From assembly GCF_042186555.1 (NCBI RefSeq), contig NC_133326.1, forward strand, positions 437,656,846 through 437,720,845: a stretch of DNA of 64,000 nucleotides, in the 5' to 3' direction. Below the pieces are notes generated by a model. The model was given only the letters and a program-made list of their open reading frames with translations. It ran no database searches and had not been told where the DNA came from. The position numbers and the translations under genes were made by a program. Below are positions 10,010 through 19,690 of the stretch, piece by piece. Every line of letters starts with the position of its first letter. Position 1 is the first letter of the stretch. Source of the DNA: Aquarana catesbeiana (Eukaryota; Chordata; Amphibia; Anura; Ranidae).

Positions 10010-10336
10010 TTTTTTTTTTTTTACACTGTTTTTGATAACCTATTGCAACAGTATCTGGTTTGATAAATGTAGTAGCAATTCTTAATAAATTCTCAAGGTG
10101 CTCATTAGATATTTTGATTCTAATTTTGCCCTTCGTGTACTTCATATTTGAAAATAGTTGTTCACAAATTGGGTGCTACCGAAAACTGATGACACAGATA
10201 AGGCATGGTTGTGAAGATTGGGATATTTTTCTTTGGGAAAACGTATAAAGTCAAGGAAAGACCCTGTCAAACTTGTCTTTGGCCGCATGTGTTTGCTAAG
10301 TGTAAATGCATTTTTACAAAGAATTCCAAAAATCAA
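10010..10336 (-). pseudogene. hAT transposase, C-terminal dimerisation region fragment
   Basis: Read on the minus strand, the frame contains 'CEQLFSNMKYTKGK' followed by 'NEHLENLLRIATTFIKPD', the conserved C-terminal hAT dimerisation motif seen in the ZMYM/GTF2IRD2-like (Charlie-type) subgroup. Just upstream 'SVFGSTQ' is in another frame, so a frameshift separates 'FGST' from 'CEQLF' at about 10165. The catalytic N-terminal part is absent. The coding fragment runs out into a poly-T/poly-K stretch near 10000. Confidence 0.72.
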
Positions 10337-10487
10337 AATAAAGTAAGTTTGTGTCGGGCCTCATTCATAGCCGTCTTGGGCCACAGGTTGTACACCCCTG
10401 TTCTAAACCTTAAGCAGAAGTTGGTGAATTGAAGGGTTTAGGAACATTGACCTACTAGATGCTCCACTGTAATACAGAATCTGAGAT

Positions 10488-11131
10488 TTAAAGCATTTGT
10501 TACCCTAAAAAAAAAAAAAACGATCCATGTCCAAGCATGAATAACAGCACAGTGCTTCAGTGCTTGTGCTGTTTCATTTGGCCCCCTGTATCACTTGAAA
10601 TACCTGGCTGATCCTGCCAGTTTCTGCCCCCCCCATGGTTTCTGATGGCTGCTGAGCCCTTACACTTGGGTCAATTTATGCGCCTCGCATATCTGCAGCT
10701 CTCCTCCTCTCCTGTCCTCTCTCCACCCTCCCCTCCCCACCTGTCAGCTTGTGACAGTGCCCACCTTTCCCCTCCTGCTGCTATCATAACTTTATCATTT
10801 TCTGGCCATCTCCGTGTTAGATATTGCAGTGTCTCCAGTGTCTGTACTGTATTTAAAAAATGCCCCTCTATCCCTTATTTCCGAGCAGCGCTCGGCACTC
10901 ATGTGAAGGAGTGCCTCTCTCCTCTACTCCTCCCGACTGACAGCGGGGGGTTTCCCTGCCCATTCTGCTGTAGCTGTCAGATGGAGAGAGGGAATGGCGG
11001 GTGGTCACCTGAGCAGCGCTGTGAAAGGTATACAGGGGCATTTTTTAATAAAGCACAGACACTGGAGACATTGCATTATTTAACACAGGGGGATTGCCAG
11101 AAAATGATAAAGTGGGTTTACAACCACTTTT
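10488..11131. mobile_element. TTAA-type fold-back MITE
   Basis: The left end 'ttaaagcatttgttaccct' and the right end (reverse complement 'agtggttgtaaacccac') are imperfect inverted repeats. An internal inverted pair of about 40 bases joins 10825-10870 to 11035-11075 ('cactggagaca' arms). TTAA is kept on the left only. The open frame at 10645-11208 runs through this structure and is not a gene. Confidence 0.55.
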
Positions 11132-11420
11132 TTTTTTATCAGAAAAAAAAAATTTTTATTAAGCCACACAGTACAAACAAAGTATCACAGCACGACTTAT
11201 CAGCATAGCATATATAAAAATATAAGTAGCACATAATAAAGATCATACAAATGACATTCTATTTCTATGTTGAGAATCGCCAAAGCTGGAGAGGGTGAGG
11301 TGATGATCCCAATAATCTCAGATATTGTACAGAATTTCTTATTCTAAAAGCTGGTTAGATGATTGCAGGTCCAGAAAATGTGTGTGAGCTGTGCGATCAT
11401 TCCGCAGCCTCTCCAGCAGA
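11132..11420 (-). pseudogene. L1-like LINE ORF2 tail, antisense fragment
   Basis: Read on the minus strand, 11420 to about 11340 gives 'CWRGCGMIAQLTHIFW' then 'CNHLTSF', the Cys..Cys..H..FW motif of the L1 ORF2 C-terminus. About 200 bases of 3' untranslated sequence follow, with an A-rich end (T-rich on the plus strand, 11130-11158). It abuts and probably truncates the left end of DIRS-B. Confidence 0.65.
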
Positions 11421-11439
11421 GTGGGAGCTGTGTTGCAAG

Positions 11440-12050
11440 AAATCAATTCAAGAACGAGGTTTTGCCTGTAACGCTTCTCTTTGAGAGCTGGACCTTAGGA
11501 ACCAGGACTCTTTTTGGTCTTGCTACATTACCAAAGCTGTTCCAGAGGGGTGCTATACAGGTCCAAAGGAGTGAAACCCCTATTAAAAGGGACCCGGTCT
11601 TTGAAGGTTTAACTACGCTGCCCGCCGTGATGGGTGAAGTTTGGATCTGTCTGTAAATCAGCAGTATCCTGCAGCGAGAAAAAGGTAAGGGAAGAGGCTA
11701 GGAACTGTATAAGGTGCCTATGCCTTTCCTTCCATATATTTAAAACTTTATGCCTTTAAAATGTCTCCTCTAGAGGGAGTAAGTTACACTACCTTAATAC
11801 GATGCTTTCAGCAGCTCTGTGTCCAGCTATAACAGCCATGTGTGGTCCTAGCAGCCAGAGGGGGGTTCTTAGTGAACAAATGGTGTCCCTCTTCTAGAAT
11901 CAAAGAAGGGGTACAGCAGTTACAAGAAGCAGCATAGCACAGGTTAAGTACTCTGGCAGCCAGCGTAGCCTTAGGAGACTTCCTGACAGGCATGGGATTA
12001 TATCCACTAGACATCAGCTCAATCTCGAGTTTCTTGCTTCATATAAAAAC
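11440..12050 (+). other. DIRS-B 5' leader, first part
   Basis: Positions 11457-11690 align with DIRS-A 1672-1895: shared 'gtaacgcttctcttt', 'gagctggacc' and the final 'aaggtaag'. The downstream portion to about 12050 is weakly similar or unique. It is non-coding. The 97-codon frame at 11363-11656 covers this leader and is not supported as a protein. Confidence 0.65.
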
Positions 12051-12279
12051 ATAGTATGTATAATAGATAGCTACTATTACAAAAGCTATACATACCGCTG
12101 ACAAAGATTCCCCCTCCCCCTCCCTCCCCTCTTGGAGAGGTGCGGTGGCCCCATCCATTTTTTTTTTTTTTTTTTTAATATATAAAACTTGCCCTCCTGT
12201 ACTTAGCTTGCTGGTTTTTAATGATTCCCCAGCCTGATCTTACAGGCAGTACGCTCTGACAGGTGGGGACAAAGTACTA

Positions 12280-12701
12280 GACGGAATTGCAGGCTCTAGT
12301 TCGGCACATCACGGATCTTGTGGACAGATTACTGGGAGGGGCTGGGGAAGACCCGGCTGTCATGGTGCACGTTGGCACCAATGACAAAGTCAGAGGCAGA
12401 TGGAGTGTCCTAAAAGAACGATTTTAGGGACTTAGGTGCTAAATTGAGGAAAAGGACCTCCAAGGTAGTATTCTCAGGAATACTACCGGTACATCGAGCC
12501 ACACCAGAAAGGCAGAGGGAGATTAGGGAAGTAAACAAGTGGCTGAAGAGCTGGTGTAGTAAGGAGGGGTTTGGGTTCCTGGAGGACTGGGCCGACTTCT
12601 CAGTCGGTAACCGGTACTATAGAAGGGACGGACTGCACCTAAATGAGGAGGGTGCAGATCTGCTGGGAATGAAGATGGCCAAAAAGTTAGAGGGGTTTTG
12701 A
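12280..12701 (+). pseudogene. CR1-A ORF1, SGNH-hydrolase-like (esterase) C-terminal part
   Basis: CR1 ORF1 proteins often end in a GDSL/SGNH esterase-like domain. Here the first frame gives 'ITDLVDRLL' then 'VMVHVGTND', the block III GTND motif, up to a TAG at 12425-12427. The following frame (12420-12701) continues with 'DFRDLGAKL', 'FSGILPV' and 'RRDGLHLN', the last holding the block V Asp and His. The two parts are in different frames, so one indel near 12415 breaks the gene. The N-terminus with the catalytic Ser block is not seen, consistent with 5' truncation. The stop overlaps the start of the ORF2 frame. Confidence 0.75.
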
Positions 12702-13756
12702 AACTAGGCCATGGGGGGGAGGGTCCAGAGACAGTGATAGCCAGCGCGGATGATATTCCAGAGGGTAGTGTTGGGGGCATTAGTGGTAGGTTAACCAAAG
12801 CACAAAAACACAAGGTGAGTATAGTAGCAAGTCCTAGTTGCAATTTTGAAACACCCAATACGAGGACAATATGCGACCGGTCTAAACTATGTGGCATGTT
12901 CACCAATGCCAGGAGCATGGCAGACAAGATGGGAGAACTAGAGATACTGTTGTACAAGGAGGATTTGGATTTTGTGGGAATTTCAGAGACCTGGTTCAAC
13001 AGCTCTCATGATTGGCTGGCAAACATTCAAGGGTATACCCTATACCGCAAGGATAGAGAGGGTAAAAAAGGGGGAGGGGTATGCCTATATATCAAGAATA
13101 ATGTACAAGCGAATGTGAGAGATGACATCACTGAGGGAGCTAGAGAGGAGGTGGAATCCTTATGGGTAGAGCTCCAAAGGGATGAAGCTAAGGGGAAAAT
13201 AATACTGGGAGTATGCTATAGGCCCCCTAACCTGAAGGAGGAAGTGGAGACGGATCTCCTATCACAAATTGGATTAGCAGCAAGGATGGGAAGTGTTATC
13301 ATAATGGGGGATTTTAATTATCCAGACATAGACTGGGCGGAGGGAACCGCGCATTCATTTAAGGCTCGCCAGTTCCTTAATGTCTTGCAGGACAATTTTA
13401 TGGGTCAGATGGTAGACGCACCAACTAGAAATAAAACATTACTGGATCTACTGATTACCAACAATACAGACCTGATCACAGATGTGGAAATACGGGGCAA
13501 TTTAGGTAACAGCGATCACAGGTCAATTAGTTTCAGTATAAATCACACAAATAGGAAACATAAAGGGAATACAAAGACACTGAATTTCAAAAGAGCCAAC
13601 TTCCCTAAACTACAAACCTTGCTAAAAGGCATAAATTGGGATAAAGTATTAGGAACAAAGAATACGGAGGAGAGATGGGTTTGCTTTAAGAGCATATTAA
13701 ATAAGGGCATTAGCCAATGTATCCCATTGGGTAATAAATTTAAAAGAGCGAACTAA
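12698..13756 (+). CDS. CR1-A ORF2 part 1: apurinic-type endonuclease domain
   Basis: This domain nicks the target DNA to prime reverse transcription. The open frame holds the exonuclease-endonuclease-phosphatase signatures 'TNARSM' (Asn), 'VGISETWF' (catalytic Glu), 'KKGGGVCLYI', 'IMGDFNYPDIDW' (Asp/Asn) and 'NSDHRSISF' (Asp-His) in the normal order, so all active-site residues I can identify are present. The frame opens with TTG at 12698, and the natural start is unclear. It is closed by a TAA at 13754-13756, but the same frame resumes immediately and continues into the RT, so this single stop splits a frame of about 995 codons. Confidence 0.87.
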   Translation: MKLGHGGEGPETVIASADDIPEGSVGGISGRLTKAQKHKVSIVASPSCNFETPNTRTICDRSKLCGMFTNARSMADKMGELEILLYKEDLDFVGISETWFNSSHDWLANIQGYTLYRKDREGKKGGGVCLYIKNNVQANVRDDITEGAREEVESLWVELQRDEAKGKIILGVCYRPPNLKEEVETDLLSQIGLAARMGSVIIMGDFNYPDIDWAEGTAHSFKARQFLNVLQDNFMGQMVDAPTRNKTLLDLLITNNTDLITDVEIRGNLGNSDHRSISFSINHTNRKHKGNTKTLNFKRANFPKLQTLLKGINWDKVLGTKNTEERWVCFKSILNKGISQCIPLGNKFKRAN

Positions 13757-13786
13757 AATCCTGGATGGCTTAACTCCAATGTAAAA

Positions 13787-15682
13787 ATGCATATAAAAGC
13801 AAAGGAGAAGGCCTTCAAAAAATACAAGGTTGAGGGATCATCCTCAGCATTCAGACTTTATAAAGAATGCAATAAGAAATGTAAGGGTGCAATTAGGACG
13901 GCTAAGATAGAACATGAAAGACACATAGCGGAGGAGAGCAAAAAAAATCCCAAGAAATTCTTTAAGTATGTAAACAGTAAAAAAGGGAGGACAGACCATA
14001 TTGGCCCCATAAAGAATGAGGAAGGACATCTGGTTACAAAGGATGGGGAGATGGCAAAGGTATTGAATTTATTCTTCTCCTCAGTCTTCACGAGTGAATC
14101 GGGGGGCTTCGGTAACCAAAACTGCAGTGTTTATCCTCATGACACAACACAGGAAGCACCTCCATGGTTAACAGAGGACGGAATTAAAATTAGACTTGAG
14201 AAACTTAACATTAATAAATCACCGGGACCAGATGGCTTGCATCCGAGGGTACTTAGGGAACTCAGTCAGGTGATTGCCAGACTGTTGTTCCTAATTTTTA
14301 CAGACAGTCTATTGACTGGAATGGTACCAGCTGATTGGAGAAAAGCCAATGTAGCACCAATATTTAAAAAGGGCCCAAAAAACATCCCTGGGAATTACAG
14401 ACCAGTTAGCCTAACATCAATAGTATGTAAAATCTTGGAGGGGATGATAAGGGACTATATACAAGATTTTAGTAATAAGAATGATATCATTAGCAGTAAT
14501 CAGCATGGATTCATGAAGAATCGTTCTTGCCAAACCAATCTATTAACCTTCTATGAGGAGGTGAGTTGCCATCTAGATAAAGGAAGGCCCGTAGACATGG
14601 TGTATCTGGATTTTGCAAAAGCATTTGACACAGTTCCCCATAAACGTTTACTGTACAAAATAGGGTCCGTTGGCATGGACCATAGGGTGAGTACATGGAT
14701 TGAAAACTGGCTACAAGGGCGTGTTCAGAGGGTGGTGATAAATGGGGAGTACTCAGAATGGTCAGGGGTGGGTAGTGGGGTTCCCCAGGGTTCTGTGCTG
14801 GGACCAATCCTATTTAATTTGTTTATAAATGATCTGAAGGATGGGATAAACAGTTCAATCTCTGTATTTGCGGACGATACTAAGCTAAGCAGGGCAATAA
14901 CTTCTCCGCAGGATGTGGAAACCTTGCAAAAAGACCTGAACAAATTAATGGGGTGGGCGACTACATGGCAAATGAGGTTCAATGTAGAAAAATGTAAAAT
15001 AATGCATTTGGGTGGCAAAAATATGAATGCAATCTATACACTGGGGGGAGAACCTCTGGGGGAATCTAGGATGGAAAAGGACCTGGGGGTCCTAGTAGAT
15101 GATAGGCTCAGCAATGGCATGCAATGCCAAGCTGCTGCTAATAAGGCAAACAGAATATTGGCATGTATTAAAAGGGGGATCAACTCCAGAGATAAAACGA
15201 TAATTCTCCTGCTCTACAAGACTCTGGTCCGGCCGCACCTGGAGTATGCTGTCCAGTTCTGGGCACCAGTCCTCAGGAAGGATGTACTGGAAATGGAGCG
15301 AGTACAAAGAAGGGCAACAAAGCTAATAAGGGGTCTGGAGGATCTTAGTTATGAGGAAAGGTTGCGAGCGTTGAACTTATTCTCTCTGGAGAAGAGACGC
15401 TTGAGAGGGGATATGATTTCAATTTACAAATACTGTACTGGTGACCCCACAATAGGGATAAAACTTTTTCGCAGAAGAGAGTTTAATAAGACTCGGGGCC
15501 ACTCATTACAATTAGAAGAAAAGAGGTTTAACCTTAAACTACGTAGAGGGTTCTTTACTGTAAGAGCGGTAAGGATGTGGAATTCCCTTCCACAGGCGGT
15601 GTTCTCAGCGGGGAGCATTGATAGCTTCAAGAAACTATTAGATCACCTGAATGACCGCAACATACAGGGATATATAATGTAA
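13787..15682 (+). CDS. CR1-A ORF2 part 2: reverse transcriptase (631 aa)
   Basis: The frame is the in-frame continuation of the endonuclease part beyond the TAA at 13754. Reverse transcriptase motifs are intact: 'SPGPDGLHPRVLREL', 'ADWRKANVAPIFKKG', 'NYRPVSLTS', motif A 'VYLDFAKAFDTVPH', motif B 'GVPQGSVLGPILFNLF' and motif C 'VFADDTKL' (near 14870). The C-terminal CR1 region 'LEYAVQFWAP' to 'FNLKLRRGFFTVRAVRMWN' is present and the protein ends naturally at 15682, 80 bases before the element terminus. A related, more decayed copy at 37106-38839 matches it closely. Length and motif order are normal for CR1. Confidence 0.93.
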   Translation: MHIKAKEKAFKKYKVEGSSSAFRLYKECNKKCKGAIRTAKIEHERHIAEESKKNPKKFFKYVNSKKGRTDHIGPIKNEEGHLVTKDGEMAKVLNLFFSSVFTSESGGFGNQNCSVYPHDTTQEAPPWLTEDGIKIRLEKLNINKSPGPDGLHPRVLRELSQVIARLLFLIFTDSLLTGMVPADWRKANVAPIFKKGPKNIPGNYRPVSLTSIVCKILEGMIRDYIQDFSNKNDIISSNQHGFMKNRSCQTNLLTFYEEVSCHLDKGRPVDMVYLDFAKAFDTVPHKRLLYKIGSVGMDHRVSTWIENWLQGRVQRVVINGEYSEWSGVGSGVPQGSVLGPILFNLFINDLKDGINSSISVFADDTKLSRAITSPQDVETLQKDLNKLMGWATTWQMRFNVEKCKIMHLGGKNMNAIYTLGGEPLGESRMEKDLGVLVDDRLSNGMQCQAAANKANRILACIKRGINSRDKTIILLLYKTLVRPHLEYAVQFWAPVLRKDVLEMERVQRRATKLIRGLEDLSYEERLRALNLFSLEKRRLRGDMISIYKYCTGDPTIGIKLFRRREFNKTRGHSLQLEEKRFNLKLRRGFFTVRAVRMWNSLPQAVFSAGSIDSFKKLLDHLNDRNIQGYIM

Positions 15683-15762
15683 TACTGACACATAATCACA
15701 CACATAGGTTGGACTTGATGGACTTGTGTCTTTTTTCAACCTCACCTACTATGTAACTATGT
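15683..15762 (+). repeat. CR1-A 3' terminus
   Basis: The stretch 'aggttggacttgatggac' followed by 'tatgtaactatgta' is the CR1 3' end with its short tandem tail. CR1-B ends in the same sequence at 38790-38846, and a related tail appears at 35843-35880. Confidence 0.8.
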
Positions 15763-16243
15763 AGATGGCAACGCCGCCTCTTTCTCTCGTGTCTGTTTTT
15801 TCTTTCAAATGAAAAGCATTGCGCGCGCGCATGGACTGTGTTATGCTGAGGAGGAGGGGGCGGGTTTGCAAAGGGACGTGTTCCCACAAATACAGGTGAC
15901 ACCGTGTGCAGTACGTAAACGTCCACATGGAACACACGGCGCTAAGGGCGGAAGACACTGAGGACGCCAATCAGGTTTTCACCTGATGCTTGTAACACAG
16001 ACTCTCTCAGTTTCACAAGCTATAAACTGAAGAAAGGCGTCTGTTACAGCCTATGGCCACATCACACTAAGGAGACACAGGAGCGCTGGGCACGTAAGGG
16101 GTGTAAAGCAGGCATTTCCAGTACGGGAAACACTATTATTATCAGCATTTTAAAACTGATCATGGTGACATTGTTTTCTTGTTAAAACTGTTGTCAAAGC
16201 AAATAATATATATATTTTTACCTCTGCTTTTGTGCTTTGCACT
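15763..16243 (+). other. DIRS-B 5' leader, second part
   Basis: The leader resumes after the CR1. It shares with DIRS-A (2425-2592) the elements 'gagacacag', 'gtaagg' and the gag start context 'tttgcactatg'. It contains a (GC)-rich alternating stretch 'gcgcgcgcgcat' near 15820. The short antisense frames here are shadows. Confidence 0.65.
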
Positions 16244-16484
16244 ATGACTTCCAGAGCTACCATAAAGGTATCTAAGGTTCCACCCCCAGGTGCTGGGAAC
16301 CCCAGTCATGCCGCCATACTGTTATCCTCTCCAGGGATACCAGACATGGCAAGCCAGGGTGAGTCATCGGGAGCTAGCAGTGGTGCAACTGCTTCACACA
16401 CTTCAGCCCCTGTATACGTGACTGAAGATGCACTATCCTCGGCCCTGCAGGGCTTAGAAGGAAGATTATCGGCTTTTTCTTTTT
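16244..16484 (+). pseudogene. gag: DIRS-B gag, N-terminal part (interrupted)
   Basis: The frame starts at the ATG at 16244 and aligns with DIRS-A Gag ('MASQGESSGASSGAT' and 'SAPVYVTEDAL' against 'TASQGEPSGSGATP' and 'SAPVYITQEVF'). It reaches 'LEGRLSA' and is then interrupted by an L1 insertion. The same residues 'GRLSA' reappear at 23670, where the frame continues. The 14-bp 'agattatcggcttt' is present on both sides. Confidence 0.85.
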
Positions 16485-17757
16485 TTTTCCCTTTTTTTTT
16501 TTTTTTTTTGGCGTGCGGTACAGCTGAGAGATTTTTTGAACACTTTAATCCTGCCAAGTAGTTATGGGCGCACTCTAACAATCTTTGAGGAATATTGTAA
16601 CGGAAGTGGTGTATTCCACCAAACCCTTTCTAAAACGTACGCGCTGCTGGTAGCACCCTCGGAGGACTTTAGGTTGCCCTTTTTTAGGGGGCGGGAGAGA
16701 GATCTGGGTCGAACCTTTACGGAAGAGCAGTGTACTAATATGATACACTATATATTTTGAGTCGTCAATCTGCATAAGAATGCAGGAGACAAATTTTAAG
16801 ATTCTGTCCCGGTGGTACCGCACCCCAGCATTCTTAAACAGATGCTACCCGGAGGTATCAGATAATTGCTGGCGTTGCGGGGGGAAGGAGGGGACGCTAA
16901 TGCATATTTTTTGGTCCTGCCCCAGAATAGAGAACTTTTGGAAGGAAGTCCGGAGAATTGCTCAAAAATTTAGTGATCGGGAGATTCCGGAGGATCCATC
17001 TTGCTTCCTATTACAAGATACTAAAATCCCAGTTAAATCATATAAGAAATCTATTCTATGTCATCTGCTGAATGCAGCTAGAGCATGTATTCCACTCAAT
17101 TGGAAGCAGGCACAACCACCAACGGTAGGATTATGGCTTAAAAGGGTAGAACAATTGAACCTTATGGAAGATTTGGTTTGGACATCCCGGCAAAAAAGAG
17201 GGATATATCTGAAAACATGGTCTCCATGGGATCTTTTTATTAATACAGAAGAGGGAAAATACCTTTATAGATGTAAGTTCTAATGACTGAAAACAGAAGA
17301 TGTGGCCATTGGATTCTTGGCAGGGGAGGGGTATGTGGGGGAGAGGGGGAGGAGGAGGGGATGGGGAGGCGGGAGATGGGCTCTGCCCCTCCCTCCCCTT
17401 AGGGTTTTATTTATTTTTGAAATTTTTTTTTTGATGTCTTTGTTGTCTTTTTTTTTTTTTTTTATGTCTTTGTTGTTTTTTTTAGTTATAAATATAGAGG
17501 TAAGCGAGAGTTAGACGCTTAAGGAAAATATAGATAGAACCCCCCAGGACGGAGTTGGAGATATATTTTGATTAGGGACGGGAGAGGATCTCTGCCTTAA
17601 TGCGTTTGGGGGATTGTAATGAGGTTTGACTTTGTTGTAATTGGAGAGCATGGTCTTGGCTTTAGAAGAAAATTTATTTATTTGTATATTAGATTAGCAT
17701 ATAGACATGCATAATATGCCATATTTGATGTTGGTAAAGTGTATGCCTTTCTTCCTC
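16485..17757 (+). mobile_element. L1-like LINE fragment inserted in DIRS-B gag (first segment)
   Basis: A 5'-truncated L1 on the plus strand. Its left side starts with T-rich sequence directly after the target 'agattatcggcttt' (16472-16485). The body contains the ORF2 C-terminus and a long 3' untranslated region. The remaining 3' end is 23637 to about 23667, after the piggyBac-family insertion, and is A-rich before the second copy of the target sequence. Confidence 0.78.
16680..17283 (+). pseudogene. L1-like ORF2 C-terminal fragment
   Basis: The upstream frame gives 'RERDLGRTFTEEQCTNM', and after a frameshift near 16760 'NFKILSRWYRTPAFL', 'CWRCGGKEGTLMHIFWSC' and 'IENFWKEVRRI'. This is the characteristic L1/Tx1 ORF2 tail with its Cys-Cys-His motif. 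The second part is open to a TAA at 17281. 'CIPLNWKQ' keeps the Trp that is a stop in the fragment at position 628. No catalytic RT motif is included. Confidence 0.82.
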
Positions 17758-18229
17758 TTAACCACTTGAGCCCCGGACCATTATGCTGCCTAAGGACCAG
17801 AGGTCTTTTTCCAATTTGGCACTGCGTCGCTTTAACTGCTAATTGCGCGGTCATGCAATGCTGTACCCAAACGAAATTTGCGTCCTTTTCTTCCCACAAA
17901 TAGAGCTTTCTTTTGATGGTATTTGATCACCTCTGCGGTTTTTATTTTTTGCGCTATAAACGGAAAAAGACCGAAAATTTTGAAAAAAAATGATATTTTC
18001 TACTTTTTGTTATAAAAAAAATCCAATAAACTAAATTTTAGTCATACATTTAGGCCAAAATGTATTCGGCCACATGTCTTTGGTAAAAAAAATGTCAATA
18101 AGCGTATATTTATTGGTTTACGCAAAAGTTATAGCGTCTACAAACTAGGGTACATTTTCTGTAATTTACACAGCTTTTAGTTTATGACTGCCTATGTCAT
18201 TTCTTGAGGTGCTAAAATGGCAGGGCAGT

Positions 18230-19690
18230 ACAAAACCCCCCCAAGTGACCCCATTTTGGAAAGTAGACACCCCAAGGAAATTGCTGAGAGGCATGTTGAA
18301 CCCATTGAATATTTATTTTTTTTGTCCCAAGTGATTGAATAATGACAAAAAAAAAAAAATATTTACAAAAAGTTGTCACTAAATGATATATTGCTCACAC
18401 AGGCCATGGGCCTATGTGGAATTGCACCCCAAAATACATTCAGCTGCTTCTCCTGAGTATGGGGATACCACATGTGTGGGACTTTTTGGGAGCCTAGCCG
18501 CGTACGGGGCCCCGAAAACCAATCACCACCTTCAGGATTTCTAAGGGTGTAAATTTTTGATTTTACTCCTCACTACCTATCACAGTTTCGGAGGCCATGG
18601 AATGCCCAGGTGGCACAAAACCCCCCAAAATGACCCCATTTTGGAAAGTAGACACCCCAAGCTATTTGCTGAGAGGCATATTGAGTCCATGGAATATTTT
18701 ATATTTTGACACAAGTTGTGGGAAAGTGACACTTTTTTTTTTTTTTTTTTTTTGCATAAAGTTGTCACTAAATGATATATTGCTCACACAGGCCATGGGC
18801 ATATGTGGAATTGCACCCCAAAATACATTTAGCTGCTTCTCCTGAGTATGGGGATACCACATGTGTGGGACTTTTTGGGAGCCTAGCCGCGTACGGGGCC
18901 CCAAAAACCAAGCACCGCCTTCAGGATTTCTAAGGGTGAAAATTTTTGATTTCACTCTTCACTGCCTATCACAGTTTCGGAGGCCATGGAATGCCCAGGT
19001 GGCACAAAACCCCCCCAAATGACCCCATTTTGGAAAGTAGACACCCCAAGCTATTTGCTGAGAGGCATGGTGAGTATTTTGCAGCTCTCATTTGTTTTTG
19101 AAAATGAAGAAAGACAAGAAAAAACATTTTTTTTTTTCTTTTTTCAATTTTCAAAACTTTGTGACAAAAAGTGAGGTCTGCAAAATACTCACTATACCTC
19201 TCAGCAAATAGCTTGGGGTGTCTACTTTCCAAAATGGGGTCATTTGGGGGGGGTTTGTGCCACCTGGGCTTTCCATGGCCTCCGAAACTGTGATAGGCAG
19301 TGAAGAGTGAAATCAAAAATTCACGCCCTTAGAAAGCCTGAAGGCGGTGCTTGGTTTTCGGGGTCCCGTACGTGGCTAGGCTCCCAAAAAGTCTCACACA
19401 TGTGGTATCCCCGTACTCAGGAGAAGCAGCAGAATGTATTTTGGGGTGTAATTTCACATATTCCCATGGCATGTTTGAGCAATATAACATTTAGTGACAA
19501 CTTTGTGCAAAAAAAAAAAAAAAAAAAAAAAATGTGTCTCTTTCCCGCAACTTGTGTCGCAATATAAAATATTCCATGGACTCGACATGCCTCTCAGCAA
19601 ATAGCTTGGGGTGTCTACTTTCCAAAATGGGGTCATTTGGGGGGGGTTTGAACTGTCCTGGCATTTTATGCACAACATTTAGAAGCTTAT
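18230..19690. repeat. Large imperfect palindrome with repeated 70-base module
   Basis: A module with 'gaccccattttggaaagtag' and 'tttgctgagaggcat' occurs in direct orientation near 18245, 18630 and 19018 and inverted near 19195 and 19600. Longer arms (about 18590-19090 and 19170-19670) pair around a T/A-rich centre near 19130. Poly-A/T tracts lie within the arms (18734-18753, 19508-19531). The open frames here are repeat artefacts. Confidence 0.8.

Larger units (their letters stand above)
9505..10400 (-). mobile_element. hAT element remnant
   Basis: The right end, read in reverse complement, starts 'caggggtgtacaacctgtgg', and the left end starts 'caggagcattcaacctttt'. Both are hAT-type CAGGGG-like termini. 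The flanking 8 bases are attaaaac (9497-9504) and ttctaaac (10401-10408), a decayed candidate 8-bp duplication with 5 of 8 matches. The element contains the C-terminal part of a hAT transposase and a nested MITE. Confidence 0.65.
12230..15762 (+). mobile_element. CR1 non-LTR retrotransposon, CR1-A, 5'-truncated with long open frames
   Basis: CR1 LINEs encode an ORF1 with an esterase-like domain and an ORF2 with an apurinic-type endonuclease and reverse transcriptase. This copy retains the ORF1 C-terminus (12280-12701), endonuclease (12698-13756), RT (13787-15682) and a short 3' end finishing in 'ctatgtaactatgta', the short-repeat tail typical of CR1 rather than poly-A. The left boundary is approximate and lies downstream of the T-run at 12159-12177. 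It is inserted in the DIRS-B leader, which resumes at 15763. Confidence 0.88.

Noticed and set aside
10645..11208. 187-codon open frame
   Set aside because: It spans a fold-back MITE and its poly-T edge. The composition is low-complexity and no domain is recognisable.
12523..12999. 158-codon antisense frame
   Set aside because: It is antisense to the CR1-A ORF1/ORF2 junction, and the sense strand carries the recognised motifs.
17302..17514. Short frame after the L1 tail
   Set aside because: It translates G- and T-rich 3' untranslated sequence into low-complexity residues.
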